Notes: a model not told the origin generated them from the sequence alone. A stretch of 64,000 nt of DNA from Olsenella sp. (GCA_022648325.1 JALCMG010000003.1:1-64000); one strand, 5' to 3'. Positions 21,499 through 31,049 are shown, numbered from the stretch's first letter. Translations and numbers: made by a program.

Positions 21499-24468
21499 CT
21501 ATGCCTCCTCGCTGCCGACGAGCTCATGCACGTCGAGGTCGAGTCCCGATGCCTCGATGGCCTCGCGGGGCCCAAAGACGCAAATGCCTGCGGGCGACGC
21601 GCTGGGCTCGAGCGACGGGGCGAGGGTGCGCACCTTCTCGGCGGTGGTGTCAAGCTCCTGCTGGCGGATGAGGTTTCTCCAGTTGGCCGGCCTGCCATTG
21701 AAGCGCTGCATGTCCTGCCTGCGGGCGAGCGTGCGGGGCTTCTCGGGCGCGTCCTGCGCGGCAACGGACGAGACGATGTAGCCGGAGAGCTCGTCGTCTG
21801 TGGGCGTCCAGTTGGCTAGCCACACGGCGGCGCCATCGTAGCGATCGAGGGTGTCTGCCACGTTGGGGTCGCGGAACGACCAGAACTGGCGGATCCCCTC
21901 GGTGGTGTGCTTGAAGCCCACGCCGTAGGCGCCTCCCTTCACGCGGACCTCGTTCCAGAGGTAGCCGAAGGAGAGGGCGCGGGTTGCAACCTGCCAGGTG
22001 CCAAGGGTTCCGTTGTCCGCAGGGGTTGGGGCGGCGCCACGGGCGACGAAGGAGACGTTGGAGGGGATCACGAAGCCCTCGCGCGCCGTCTTTGGTGCGG
22101 GAACCTGAAGCCTGTGCTCGCAGACGTTCTCGCCCTGCTCCTCGAGGCCAAGCGTGCCGCCAAGCTCCCAGAAGCGCTCGCGGTCCTCGGCGGGGCCGGT
22201 GAAGCTCGCCGTGACCTCGTCGGCGGTAAAGATGCGGTCGGCGAGGTTGGGGAGGATCTCCTGAAGTGCGGGGAGCCTGCGGTCCCAGTTGGCGAGCAGC
22301 TTCTTGAGGAAGAGGTAGTACTCGATGCCGCCCATCTGGCTCGAAGCAACAGCCGCGGACGAGAAGTAGCTCGACGTCCTGGCAGAGGAGGCCGCGTGGC
22401 CGGAGTTCACGAAGTACTGCTCCATGGCAATCTTGCGCTGCGTGAGGATGTCGCGCATGCGGCTGCCATCGAGGTAGAGGGTCTTGCCCCAGACCTCCTG
22501 CGGGACGCTCGCCAGGGCATCGACCTTCTCGGAGAGTGCGCTTGCGCTCACCACGAGCATGGGACGGGCGTACGAGAGGTCATCGTCGCGCCCGTAGGTC
22601 TCGTAGCCAAAGCCGAGGTTGCCGAGGTTGGCCTCGACCATCGTGTCGAGGTCGGAGGCCGTGTGGAGCTTGGTGTCGAGCTTGCCGAGGAGGTCTGTGA
22701 GCACGCCAACGTAAGGCAGCTCCGCAAAGCCAACGCGACGCAGGCCAAAGTAGTAGTAGACGTAGTCGATGCGGCGGGTGTCAAGCTCGTGCGCAATGCA
22801 GGGGAGCGGCGCCTCGACGTCCTTTGCCTCTGGCTCGGGGCGCGCGGGCTCGATGTCTGCCACGGTGAGCGTGGGCAGCGTTGCCAGTGCCTCCGGGGAG
22901 TCCGGTGCCTCCTGCTCGGCACGAAGCGCCTGAACCTCGTTGCGAACCGCCTCGACGTCCTCGTCGCTCATCTTTGAACGCAGCTGGGCAAGCTCCTCTG
23001 CCTCCTCGGCCGCATCTCCACTCTCGGTGGGAACGAGCTCGGCCACTGCGGAGTGGGGGTTCTCGCACACGATTTCTTCGAGGAGGCGCTCGAAGAGGTC
23101 GTTATCAAGGCCCCTCTTGAGGTCGGCAAGGGCGTCCTCGTACTGCAGATAGTCAAAGGGATGGCTGTCATCGTAGAGCCAGCTCGAGAGCGCCTGCATG
23201 GAGAGGGCCACGCCGTCGGTTGCCCAGGAGCCAAAGTCGCGCTCCCGCAGGTTGAACTCCGCCTGGGCGAGGGATGCCTCGAGCTTGTCGCGCGGGATGC
23301 CGCTCTCGGCGAACTCGCGGCAGGAGTCCTCGATGAGCTTGCGGAAACGTGCCGCAACGCCCTCGTGGGCGCCCTTGAGCTGGAAGACGATCTCGGGCTG
23401 GGCAACACCATCGATGAGCAGCGCCTGGAAGTCATCTGCGAGGCCTGCGTCGAGCACACGGCGCTTGAGAGGAGCCTCATTGGAGCCGCAGAGCGCGTCG
23501 AGAAGCACGTCAACGGCAAGCACGCGCTCGCGCTGGTTGGACGTGGCCACCACGTAGGCAAGGCCTACCGAGGCGTTGTCGGGCGTGGTTGCCATCTCGA
23601 CCTTCACGGGAGCGGCGGTGACTGCCGCTTGGAGTGGCAGGAGATTGGGCGCGCCGGCGTGTCGATCCTCGGCATTACGGAAGCGCTCGTCAATAAAGGC
23701 CAGCTCGCGGTCGATGTCCATGTCTCCGTAGAGGATGGTGTAGCTGTTGGGGAGCGCATAGTGGCGCGCGTGGGCATCGAGGAAGCCCTCGTAGGTGAGG
23801 GTGGGGATGGAGCGTGGTGCGCCGCCGGATTCAAAGCGGTAGGGACTCTCGGGGAAGAGCGCGCGAGAGAGGGCCAGGCTCAAAATCTCGTCCGGATTGG
23901 AGAGGGCGCCCTTCATCTCGTTGAAGACCACGCCGTTGTACGAGAGCGAGCCGTCGTCTGCCGCCTCGAGGTGCCAGCCCTCCTGCTCGAAGATGCGACG
24001 GCGGTAGTAGATCGCGGGATGGAGAACCGCGTCCAGGTAGACGCCCATGAGGTTCTCGAGGTCGGCGGTGTTGGTGGAGGCGACCGGGTACATGGTCTTG
24101 TCCGGGAAGGTGAGGGCGTTGAGGAAGGTCTGCATGGATGTCTTGAGCAGATTGACGAAGGGCTCCTTCACGGGATAGGCGTCCGAGCCGCAGAGCACGG
24201 AGTGCTCGATGATATGGAAAACTCCGGTGTCGTCTGCCGGAGGCGTCTTGAAGGCAATCGAGAAGGACTTGTTGGTGTCGGCGCACGCAATCCACATGGC
24301 GCGGGCGCCCGACGCCTGGTGGCGCATCACGTAGATGGTGCCGGAGACCTCCGGGACAGGCGTCGCGGAAACCACCTCGAAGCCGGCATGCACGCTGCCG
24401 GGGGCAAGTGACGGGTCGGGCGTGAGGAAGTCGCGCTCAGATGGTGCGATGGTGTCTTCAGATGCCAT
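21499..24468 (-). CDS. M16-family zinc metallopeptidase (presequence-protease-like, M16C)
   Basis: This large single-chain M16C peptidase (989 residues) has the inverted zinc motif HIIEH at residues 85-89 and the third zinc ligand region NEMKGALSN about 80 residues on. The family forms a clam shell of two halves and degrades short peptides to amino acids. ATG at 24468 was chosen because aaggaggaacc precedes it. It is the first gene of a minus-strand set with the HgdB-like and HgdC-fusion genes, whose starts are coupled or close; the functional link is unclear. It could supply amino acids for fermentation. Confidence 0.9.
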   Translation of the reverse strand: MASEDTIAPSERDFLTPDPSLAPGSVHAGFEVVSATPVPEVSGTIYVMRHQASGARAMWIACADTNKSFSIAFKTPPADDTGVFHIIEHSVLCGSDAYPVKEPFVNLLKTSMQTFLNALTFPDKTMYPVASTNTADLENLMGVYLDAVLHPAIYYRRRIFEQEGWHLEAADDGSLSYNGVVFNEMKGALSNPDEILSLALSRALFPESPYRFESGGAPRSIPTLTYEGFLDAHARHYALPNSYTILYGDMDIDRELAFIDERFRNAEDRHAGAPNLLPLQAAVTAAPVKVEMATTPDNASVGLAYVVATSNQRERVLAVDVLLDALCGSNEAPLKRRVLDAGLADDFQALLIDGVAQPEIVFQLKGAHEGVAARFRKLIEDSCREFAESGIPRDKLEASLAQAEFNLRERDFGSWATDGVALSMQALSSWLYDDSHPFDYLQYEDALADLKRGLDNDLFERLLEEIVCENPHSAVAELVPTESGDAAEEAEELAQLRSKMSDEDVEAVRNEVQALRAEQEAPDSPEALATLPTLTVADIEPARPEPEAKDVEAPLPCIAHELDTRRIDYVYYYFGLRRVGFAELPYVGVLTDLLGKLDTKLHTASDLDTMVEANLGNLGFGYETYGRDDDLSYARPMLVVSASALSEKVDALASVPQEVWGKTLYLDGSRMRDILTQRKIAMEQYFVNSGHAASSARTSSYFSSAAVASSQMGGIEYYLFLKKLLANWDRRLPALQEILPNLADRIFTADEVTASFTGPAEDRERFWELGGTLGLEEQGENVCEHRLQVPAPKTAREGFVIPSNVSFVARGAAPTPADNGTLGTWQVATRALSFGYLWNEVRVKGGAYGVGFKHTTEGIRQFWSFRDPNVADTLDRYDGAAVWLANWTPTDDELSGYIVSSVAAQDAPEKPRTLARRQDMQRFNGRPANWRNLIRQQELDTTAEKVRTLAPSLEPSASPAGICVFGPREAIEASGLDLDVHELVGSEEA

Positions 24469-24655
24469 GGTTCCTCCTTGTGGCGCAGGGGTGGTAGGGG
24501 CTGTAGACAACCCTGTGGCCAATGCGGTCTGGGCCGCTTACCGTTTTCCGAGAAGAAGCTTAGCACGCAAGGTATGGTGCCCGTTTTCTCGTGCATGCAG
24601 ACTGGCGCGCCGACGCGGCAGCGTTCCGCTGTAGAATCACATGTCGCTGCGAACA

Positions 24656-24688
24656 AATGAGACAGAGGGACAGTCCCTCTGTCTCATT
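24656..24688. promoter_or_regulatory. 33-base perfect palindrome before the DMT transporter
   Basis: The 15-base arms aatgagacagaggga (24656-24670) and its complement (24674-24688) flank only three bases. It lies 22 bases upstream of the transporter start and could be an operator, an attenuator hairpin covering the leader, or a dispersed palindromic repeat. No T-run follows. Confidence 0.5.
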
Positions 24689-24710
24689 CGAGAAGGGCGA
24701 GGACTGTTCG

Positions 24711-25622
24711 ATGACAGGGGAAATGCCGCTCAGTGACGAGCAACGCCGCAAGCAAATCCTTCGCGGCGTGGCGTGCACGCTCGTGGGCGGCACCTTCTGG
24801 GGCATCAACGGCACGGTCTCCAAGCTGCTGATGGACTCGTATGCCGTCGACCCGCTCTGGCTTGCCTGCTTGCGCGAGCTCACTGCATGCTGGCTCTTCC
24901 TCGCTGCGGCGAGGGTCACCAGCAAGGGGCAGGTTACATGTGCGCTGCGCGACCCGCATTCGCTTCTGGGGATCTTTGGCGTGAGCCTTGGTGCCATTCT
25001 CTTCTCCCAGGTGGCGTACCTCGAGGCCATCAACTGGACCAACTCAGCCACGGCTACGGTCATGCAGAGCTTGGGAATGCTCGCCGTTCTCGCCTATGTA
25101 TGCATAAAGATGCGTCGCGGGCCAAAGAGGCGAGAGGTGCTGGGCGTGGTATTTGCGCTTGTTGGCACATATCTTTTGGCAACGGGAGGCAATCCCAGGC
25201 AGCTCAGCCTGCCATTGGGTGGTCTTGTGTGGGGGCTTCTCTGCGCGGCTGCCTCGGCGTGCCTCTCGATTCTGCCGGCTCGCCAGCTTGCCAAGTGGGG
25301 CAACTTCGTGGTGAACGGTCTGGCGTTTCTCTTCTCGGGAGTCATTCTGTTTGTGATTTACCGTCCATGGGAGCATATGCCACAGCTTGATGCGATTGCC
25401 GTGGCGCTCCTCGCCTTCATGGTCGTTGTGGGGACCTTTGGAGCGTACGCGCTGTATCTGCAAGGCGTGAAGGACGCGGGCTCGATGCGCGCGAGTCTTT
25501 TGGGAACCATCGAGCCACTTACTGCGACAGTGACCTCGATTCTGTGGCTTGGCACGAGCTTTTCGCCGGCGGACCTTGCTGGCTTCGCGCTGGTGCTTGC
25601 GATGGTGTATCTCACGGCGTAG
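24711..25622 (+). CDS. EamA/DMT-family transporter
   Basis: The 303-residue membrane protein of the drug/metabolite transporter superfamily has ten likely helices in two EamA repeats. The first begins CTLVGGTFWGINGTVSKLL and the second ends at LTATVTSILWLGTSFSPADLAG. Members export amino acids, metabolites or drugs; the substrate cannot be read. ATG at 24711 is preferred to an earlier in-frame codon because gaagggcgagg precedes it and the first helix then starts near residue 20. The palindrome at 24656-24688 lies in the leader. Confidence 0.83.
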   Translation: MTGEMPLSDEQRRKQILRGVACTLVGGTFWGINGTVSKLLMDSYAVDPLWLACLRELTACWLFLAAARVTSKGQVTCALRDPHSLLGIFGVSLGAILFSQVAYLEAINWTNSATATVMQSLGMLAVLAYVCIKMRRGPKRREVLGVVFALVGTYLLATGGNPRQLSLPLGGLVWGLLCAAASACLSILPARQLAKWGNFVVNGLAFLFSGVILFVIYRPWEHMPQLDAIAVALLAFMVVVGTFGAYALYLQGVKDAGSMRASLLGTIEPLTATVTSILWLGTSFSPADLAGFALVLAMVYLTA

Positions 25623-26135
25623 AGATGTGTGAGTGTGCATTCATCTCGGCAACTTGCATTTTCCAATCGTTTGGCGGTCGCTAACCAATCGATAATTGCA
25701 GCCAAGCACCGAGCTTGCAGATTCCGATCGTTTAGCCACCTTTAACCAATCGAAATCTGCAAGTCTGGCGAGAAGGCCGCGCCCGGAGTGGGCAACGCGG
25801 CGTTCCACCCAGCCGGCCCGGTCTTCGACCCACGTCCGCGCAAGGAGGAGTGCCAGAATTACGTGCAGAGGCCGAGATATGTGGGTTATTTTCTTGCCGC
25901 AGGGGGAGGTTCGCGCCCCGTGAGGCGCGGACGGGTGGCGCCAGGCTACATATCGCCTGTTGACGCTCCGCCGTTGGCTCCCTAGACACCCCACCGCGCC
26001 CCGCGCCGACCCCAAAGGCAGGGATGCGCTTACACAGAAGTCCGATTTAGGACGTAAATCGGGGCATGCAAGAAGCGCAGACGCCCAGCGGACTCTTCGC
26101 CTCGCCAAATTGCGGGCTTCTTTTAGAAGCTCCTT
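25623..26135. other. Gene-free region between two convergent genes
   Basis: About 510 bases lie between the DMT transporter and the cell-wall hydrolase, whose 3' ends face each other. They contain a tandem pair of palindromic repeats (25653-25763), an 8-bp hairpin (26042-26049 with 26055-26062, ccgattta), and a short hairpin (gcttctaaaagaagc) close to the hydrolase stop. Frames between 25770 and 26040 have no family resemblance and could be decayed sequence. Confidence 0.5.
25653..25763. repeat. Tandem pair of about 50-base palindromic repeats
   Basis: Copy 1 (25653-25701) and copy 2 (25714-25763) repeat with a 61-base period. Both begin cttgca, share ccnatcgttt and aaccaatcga, and end near ttgcag or tgcaag. 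Copy 2 is itself a palindrome: cttgcagatt pairs with aatctgcaag, with gatcgtt pairing imperfectly with aaccaatc inside. They are REP-like in form. Confidence 0.55.
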
Positions 26136-27245
26136 CTAGATCATGGCCATGTTGGCCGCCACGGAGGAGTACCAGGCCGACGCATTGGGTGGACAGTACT
26201 TCTGTGCCATGGAGTAGGTGAGGTAGCCGCCGTAGCCGGAAGCCAGACCGGCAGTGTGCGCATAAATGGCCGTCTCCCAGCTGCCCCAGCTTACGCTGCC
26301 CCAGCCCCAGGCGTTGTGGGAGTACGCGCAATAGAGTCCCTTGCTGCTCTCGACGGCAGAGATTGCGGGCGAGAGGCGCGGGTCGACGCCGTAGTCCCAA
26401 GCTGCAGCGGCGAAGGCGCTGCCGTAGCCCGCGAGCGGCGAGCCAGCAAGGTAGGCATCAATGCGCGTGCTCCACTTCGCCACAAAGCCGTCCTTATCGC
26501 TCTGCCAGTTGACGTTTTCGCTAGAGCTGTTGGAGTTGCTGGAATTTCCGGAATCGCTTGAGGAGCTGTTTGAGGATTCGGGCACCTGGACTGTTGCCGT
26601 GTTGCCCGACTCGGTCTGGAAGGTCTGGCCCTCGTTCTGCTCTGCTTCCTGAAGTGCCGCCTCGGCTTCGGCCTCCTGCCTGGCCTGCTCGGCAGCCATC
26701 TCCTGCTGAAGTGCCGTGCGCGCCGCTACCGCCGAGTCAAGGGCGTCCTGGGCATTCTGGCGCTCGGTCTCGGCCTGCGAGAGCTGCGAGTTGAGATCTG
26801 TCCGTGTGTTGGTGAGCTCGGTCGTTAGGTCGACAAGCGATTGAATCTGGTCGGTGTTATACGAGGTCACCGAATCCAGGAACTGGATGGTGGACAGGAA
26901 GTCGAAGAAGTTCTCAGACGAGAGAACCAGTTCGACGAGGCCCTGAGAGCCTTGCTGCATCTTGTACTGGGCACGGATGCTCTGCGCGGCAGCAGCGCGA
27001 GCGTCCGGTAGCTGCGCCTCGATCTCGGCGATGCGCTGCTGGTTGTCATCGACTTGCTGCTGAATCTGGGTCACTTTGTCGTTGGCTGCGGTGAGCTCGT
27101 CGTTTGTCTGCTCGACTTTTGCCTCGAGGTCATCAAGCGTTTCGCCCAAGGCGACGGCGGGCCTTGCCGCGCCCATGCCAACCGCCAGAGTGCAGGCGAG
27201 AGCAAGCGCGATGGCTCCGTTTCTGGTTGAAGACGAGAACGACAA
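26136..27245 (-). CDS. Secreted coiled-coil cell-wall hydrolase
   Basis: The 369-residue protein has a signal peptide (hydrophobic GAIALALACTLAVGMGA, likely cleavage near AVA-LG at about 32). A long coiled coil (about 35-215, rich in Q/E/A) similar to the CwlO/PcsB N-terminal region follows, then a Ser/Asn-rich linker (about 222-250). The C-terminal domain (about 255-369) has DPRLSPAISAVESSKG and AWGWGSVSWGSWETAI, as in glucosaminidase or lysozyme-like enzymes. The role would be peptidoglycan turnover in growth or division. The start is TTG, supported by the strong site ggaggtaacct. No c-di-AMP riboswitch was recognised in the leader. Confidence 0.82.
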   Translation of the reverse strand: MSFSSSTRNGAIALALACTLAVGMGAARPAVALGETLDDLEAKVEQTNDELTAANDKVTQIQQQVDDNQQRIAEIEAQLPDARAAAAQSIRAQYKMQQGSQGLVELVLSSENFFDFLSTIQFLDSVTSYNTDQIQSLVDLTTELTNTRTDLNSQLSQAETERQNAQDALDSAVAARTALQQEMAAEQARQEAEAEAALQEAEQNEGQTFQTESGNTATVQVPESSNSSSSDSGNSSNSNSSSENVNWQSDKDGFVAKWSTRIDAYLAGSPLAGYGSAFAAAAWDYGVDPRLSPAISAVESSKGLYCAYSHNAWGWGSVSWGSWETAIYAHTAGLASGYGGYLTYSMAQKYCPPNASAWYSSVAANMAMI

Positions 27246-27546
27246 AGGTTACCTCCGTGGCCGACGTTTACGGTGTGCCCTGGCAAGAACATGCCAAGAG
27301 TGCAGTTAGATAACCTTAGCGTGAAAAGTGAGGTATCACGTTTCCTGCAAAAGTCTCAAGTCGTTGTATAGGGTTGCGGCCCCTCTCGTCGAGAGGGGCC
27401 GCAGGAAAAAACACGACTGTTACCAGCTACTTTGTTGAAAACCAAGCCATATTGTCTTAGGAAAAGAACAAGCTATGGGATTTCTGTGGGATGCCGCGAA
27501 GGTACCAAAGAAATCCGTGAGCGGCAAGAGGCCAGCCGCGCGCAAA
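27246..27546. other. Leader region of the cell-wall hydrolase with a strong hairpin
   Basis: About 300 bases between UspA (upstream on the minus strand) and the hydrolase. A near-perfect palindrome at 27375-27403 (tgcggcccctctcg and its complement) could end UspA transcripts, though its T-run lies on the 5' side on this strand. The remaining 130 bases before the start codon are probably an untranslated leader. Nothing else is recognisable. Confidence 0.45.
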
Positions 27547-28008
27547 TTACTTCACCACGAGCACGTCACAGGTCGTGGAACGCGTGAGGAAGGTGGAGAT
27601 GGAGCCGAGAATTGCGTACTTGATGGACGAGAGCCCTCGCGCGCCGCAAATGACGAGGTCGGGCTTGATGACGTCGAGCATGTCGTCCTTCAGGGCCTCG
27701 CGAATGCGCCCCGCCTTAACGATGACCTTGACGCTCTTGATCTGCGGCTCCGCCTCCGCCTCGGCGACCTGCTCCGCTATGGAGTCGCGGAAGTCCTTCT
27801 CCAGCGAGGGGATGAGGTCGACTGGATAGGTGCCTGCGGTCTCGAGTGCGGTCGAGTCGATGACGTGACCGATGTAGAGTTCCGCGTTGTCATTTGCCGC
27901 CATCACGATTGCGCGATGGAGCACCTTGGACTGACGCTCCGTCCCGTCGAGCGACACAAAGATCTTGTCGTATCCGAGGTCCTGGTAGGTCTGGGTTGTC
28001 TCTGCCAT
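27547..28008 (-). CDS. uspA: Universal stress protein (UspA family)
   Basis: The 153-residue single-domain Usp shows the N-terminal KIFVSLDGTERQSKVLHRA and the ATP-binding glycine motif GARGLSSIKYAILGSIS near residues 122-138 (G-x2-G-x9-G-S/T). The end CDVLVVK is typical. Usp proteins help survival under starvation and stress; ATP-binding members are thought to act as switches. ATG at 28008 follows agggaggacgtc. It is a separate unit downstream of the helicase, 134 bases away. Confidence 0.9.
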   Translation of the reverse strand: MAETTQTYQDLGYDKIFVSLDGTERQSKVLHRAIVMAANDNAELYIGHVIDSTALETAGTYPVDLIPSLEKDFRDSIAEQVAEAEAEPQIKSVKVIVKAGRIREALKDDMLDVIKPDLVICGARGLSSIKYAILGSISTFLTRSTTCDVLVVK

Positions 28009-28142
28009 GACGTCCTCCCTTGTGAGCGTGCCAGCGGGCAACGAGCGGACGCTGCCCTACGGGATGGTTCTACCCGCCCCGACGTCGTTGTGGACGAGAA
28101 AGGCGCGAGATGTGCGTCCCGCGCCCCCGAACGGCAGATTGC

Positions 28143-30743
28143 CTAGGCGAGTGTGTCCACAAAGCCCACCCGATAGGTCTTAAAGACAACGGCCCCCTCG
28201 TCCTGCGTGGCGTCGAGGTCGACGTCGCCCCAGATGCCAAAGTCGTGGTCGTCATCGGAGTCGCGGAACACCTGGTGCACGTGCCAGACGTGGTCGGTTT
28301 TCTCGTCCTTCTCGTCGATGTCGAGGTAGGCGGAGGAGCGCGCGTCGGCGTCAAGCAGTATCTGCTCATGCACGGCGTGGAAAGCGTCGAGGGCCTGCTG
28401 CCACACGACTGAGCGGTAGCCCCAGTCTGCGTCGAGGTCGCCGAGCTCCTCGACCTTCCCCAGCACTGCCAGTCGAACACGGGCGAAGAGCGCGTTTCGC
28501 ACGAGGAGGGTGAGCCCGCGCCTGTCGTGGACGACTTCGTCCGCCGTGGGTGCCGCAATCGCGGCGCCGTCCTCGACGCCTGCGCCCTCCCACTCGTCCA
28601 CGAGCGAGGAGTCCGTGGTGCGCACGACCAGCCTGAGCCAGGTCACGATGTCGTCCAGGCGCTCGTCACGCTTCTCGGCGGGAATCGTGCGGTCTAGCAC
28701 GCGGTAGGCGTCGGAGAGGTAGCGCAGGAGCGTGCCCTCCGAGCGGGCTATCTTGTAGCGCCCGATGTAGGTCTTGAAGTCGCTTGCCGTCTCGACCATG
28801 TCGCGCAGGACGCTCTTTGGGCGCAGACAATAGTCACTTGCCCACGGGACCTTCTCGCAGTACTCCGCAAAGGCCGCGTCGAGAAGATCCTCGAGCGGCT
28901 TGGGGTAGGTGACCTCCTGCGCGCGCTCCATGCGCTCCTCGTACTCGATGCCCTCTGCCTTCATGGCGGCTATCGCCGCGCCACGCGCCTCCCGCTCCTG
29001 CGCGCGCAGGATCTGTGGCGGGTCCTCGAGCGTGGCCTCGACCATCGAGATGAGGTCCAACGCGTAGGCCTCGCTCTCGGGGTCCAGAAGCTCGATGGCG
29101 GCGAGAAGGAACGGCGAGAGGGGCTGGTCGAGGGCAAAGTCCTCGGGGAGGTCAACGGTGAGCAGGTAGGAGGTGGTGCCGTCCTCCTCCTCGTGGCACT
29201 CCACCACACCGGCGTCGATGAGGGTCGCAAAGACCTCGTCGGTGCGTTGTGAGAGGGCGGCCTTCTCCTCGGGGGTCTGTGCCGAGTCCTCGATGAGCTT
29301 GTGGGTTCGCGCCCAGGCGTCCCCGCCCTGCTCGATCTCGGCGAGGACCATGGAGTGCGTGATGCGCAGGCGTGGGCGGAGCTTCTCGGGCTCCGCCGCG
29401 ATGAGCCACTCGAAGGTCTGCTTGTTCCAGCCAACGAAGTCCGATGGCGGGGTCTTCACCTTGATCTTCCTGGCGCGCTTGGGGTCGCCGCCGGCCTTGG
29501 CGAGGGCCTTGGCGCGCTCGATGTCGTACTCGGTGGCCTCGGCGATGACGCGCCCCTCCGTGTCGAAGCCCGCACGTCCGGCGCGGCCTGCAATCTGGTG
29601 GAACTCGCGCGCGTTGAGACGGCGCATATGCCGCCCGTCGTACTTGGTGAGCTGGGTGAGAAGCACGGTGTGGATGGGGACGTTGATGCCCACGCCAAGC
29701 GTGTCGGTGCCGCAGATCACGGGAAGGAGTCCCTGCTGGGCGAGCTTCTCCACCAGGAGACGGTAGCGCGGCAGCATGCCGGCGTGGTGCACACCCACGC
29801 CCGTGAGGATGAGGCGCTTCAGGGTCTTGCCAAAGGTGGTGGTGAAGCGCACCCCCTTGACGGCGTCCTTCAAGGCCTCGCGCTGCTCCTTGGAGGAGAC
29901 GCCATAGCTCGAAAGCGCCTGGGCGCTCTTGAGGGCGGCCTCCTGCGAGAAGTGCACGATGTAGAGAGGTGCGTCGCCGTCGCGCAGCGCCAGCTCCACG
30001 GTGCCCTCGAGCGGCGTCTCGACAAACTCATATGAGAGGGGCACCGGCCTTGGCGCGTCGAGCACCCGGTCGACAGCCCGGCCGGTGTGCTCCTCCAGCG
30101 CGTTGGCGATGTCCGTTACGTCACCCAGGGTGGCTGACATGAGAAGGAACTGCGTGTGGGGAAGCGCAAGGAGCGGCACCTGCCACGCCCAGCCGCGGTC
30201 GCGGTCGCTGTAGAAGTGGAACTCGTCCATGGCCACGCAACCGATGTCGGCGTGCTCGCCAAAGCGCAGCGCGTCCTGGGCAAGGATCTCGGCGGTGCAG
30301 CAAATCACGGGCGCCTCGCTGTTGATCACAACGTCACCCGTGATCATACCCACGTTGTCCTTGCCAAGGAGGTCAACCAGGTTGAAGAACTTCTCGCTGA
30401 CCAGCGCTTTTATGGGCGCAGTGTAATAGGCTCGGCGATTCGTGCAGTTGGCTATGAAGAGCATCCCCACGGCCACCATGCTCTTGCCCGAGCCGGTTGG
30501 GGTTCCCAGAATAACGTGGTCGCCGGCTGCTATGTCGAGAAGTGCCTCCTCCTGGTGATCCCAGAGCTGCATGCCGCGCGACTCGACCCATCCAAGGAAG
30601 AGTTCGAGTGCGTCCTCGGCGGGAATGTTGGGGTAGGTCTCGTCGTCTGGCCAGGGGATGAGGCATCCCAGCGAGCCCGGTCCGTTGGGGCCGAGGTCGA
30701 CGGGGATGGGCTCGGAAGCGCCTCCGGCAGCAGCGCCGCTCAT
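28143..30743 (-). CDS. SKI2-like DEAD/DEAH-box RNA helicase
   Basis: This 866-residue superfamily 2 helicase has Walker A GTPTGSGKS at 80-88, the DEFH box at 173-176, SAT at 203-205 and motif VI QIAGRAGRAG near 383-392. A long C-terminal region (about 450-866) corresponds to the actinobacterial DUF3516 domain and has no catalytic motif I recognise. Relatives are implicated in RNA turnover or ribosome-associated processing. It overlaps the preceding small gene by four bases (ATGA), so the two are co-translated. The gene belongs to a minus-strand run extending up to AcpS. Confidence 0.88.
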   Translation of the reverse strand: MSGAAAGGASEPIPVDLGPNGPGSLGCLIPWPDDETYPNIPAEDALELFLGWVESRGMQLWDHQEEALLDIAAGDHVILGTPTGSGKSMVAVGMLFIANCTNRRAYYTAPIKALVSEKFFNLVDLLGKDNVGMITGDVVINSEAPVICCTAEILAQDALRFGEHADIGCVAMDEFHFYSDRDRGWAWQVPLLALPHTQFLLMSATLGDVTDIANALEEHTGRAVDRVLDAPRPVPLSYEFVETPLEGTVELALRDGDAPLYIVHFSQEAALKSAQALSSYGVSSKEQREALKDAVKGVRFTTTFGKTLKRLILTGVGVHHAGMLPRYRLLVEKLAQQGLLPVICGTDTLGVGINVPIHTVLLTQLTKYDGRHMRRLNAREFHQIAGRAGRAGFDTEGRVIAEATEYDIERAKALAKAGGDPKRARKIKVKTPPSDFVGWNKQTFEWLIAAEPEKLRPRLRITHSMVLAEIEQGGDAWARTHKLIEDSAQTPEEKAALSQRTDEVFATLIDAGVVECHEEEDGTTSYLLTVDLPEDFALDQPLSPFLLAAIELLDPESEAYALDLISMVEATLEDPPQILRAQEREARGAAIAAMKAEGIEYEERMERAQEVTYPKPLEDLLDAAFAEYCEKVPWASDYCLRPKSVLRDMVETASDFKTYIGRYKIARSEGTLLRYLSDAYRVLDRTIPAEKRDERLDDIVTWLRLVVRTTDSSLVDEWEGAGVEDGAAIAAPTADEVVHDRRGLTLLVRNALFARVRLAVLGKVEELGDLDADWGYRSVVWQQALDAFHAVHEQILLDADARSSAYLDIDEKDEKTDHVWHVHQVFRDSDDDHDFGIWGDVDLDATQDEGAVVFKTYRVGFVDTLA

Positions 30744-31021
30744 CGCTCGTCTCCCGAGCAGGGCTCGGCCCCACCGGCGAGCTCGGCGCGCACGACGTCC
30801 TGGAGGTGGCGCTCTGCCGCCGCCGTGGCCTCGGTGTCACCCGAGCGCTTGGCCTGGCGGTATGCTGCCATCGCCTGGGCAAACGGCCCCTCCACGAGAC
30901 TGCCGGCATCGTCCTGCTCACCCTGCCCCGTGTCCTGGGGTCTATCGAATGCGGTTCTCGCCCCGTTTGCCTCGAGCTGCTCACGCAACTGCTCTGCGAG
31001 CTTCCTGTCGCTCTCGTCCAT
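30740..31021 (-). CDS. Small hypothetical protein coupled to the helicase
   Basis: The 93-residue hydrophilic protein is rich in Gln, Glu and Ala, with two probable helices (SDRKLAEQLREQLEANG and FAQAMAAYRQAKRSG). No family is recognised. Its stop overlaps the helicase start (ATGA) and its own start has the strong ribosome site aaggaggaatgc. Close coupling suggests a partner or regulator of the helicase, but this is context only. Confidence 0.65.
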   Translation of the reverse strand: MDESDRKLAEQLREQLEANGARTAFDRPQDTGQGEQDDAGSLVEGPFAQAMAAYRQAKRSGDTEATAAAERHLQDVVRAELAGGAEPCSGDER

Positions 31022-31049
31022 GCATTCCTCCTTGGCCAAAGGCTGGTTG

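Noticed and set aside
23053-24411. A 452-codon plus-strand frame opposite the M16 peptidase
   Set aside because: No motifs and no ribosome site; the peptidase zinc motif and family features are on the minus strand.
27246-27400. c-di-AMP (ydaO) riboswitch before the cell-wall hydrolase
   Set aside because: Expected for such genes in actinobacteria, but the conserved core segments are absent; only a simple palindrome is present.
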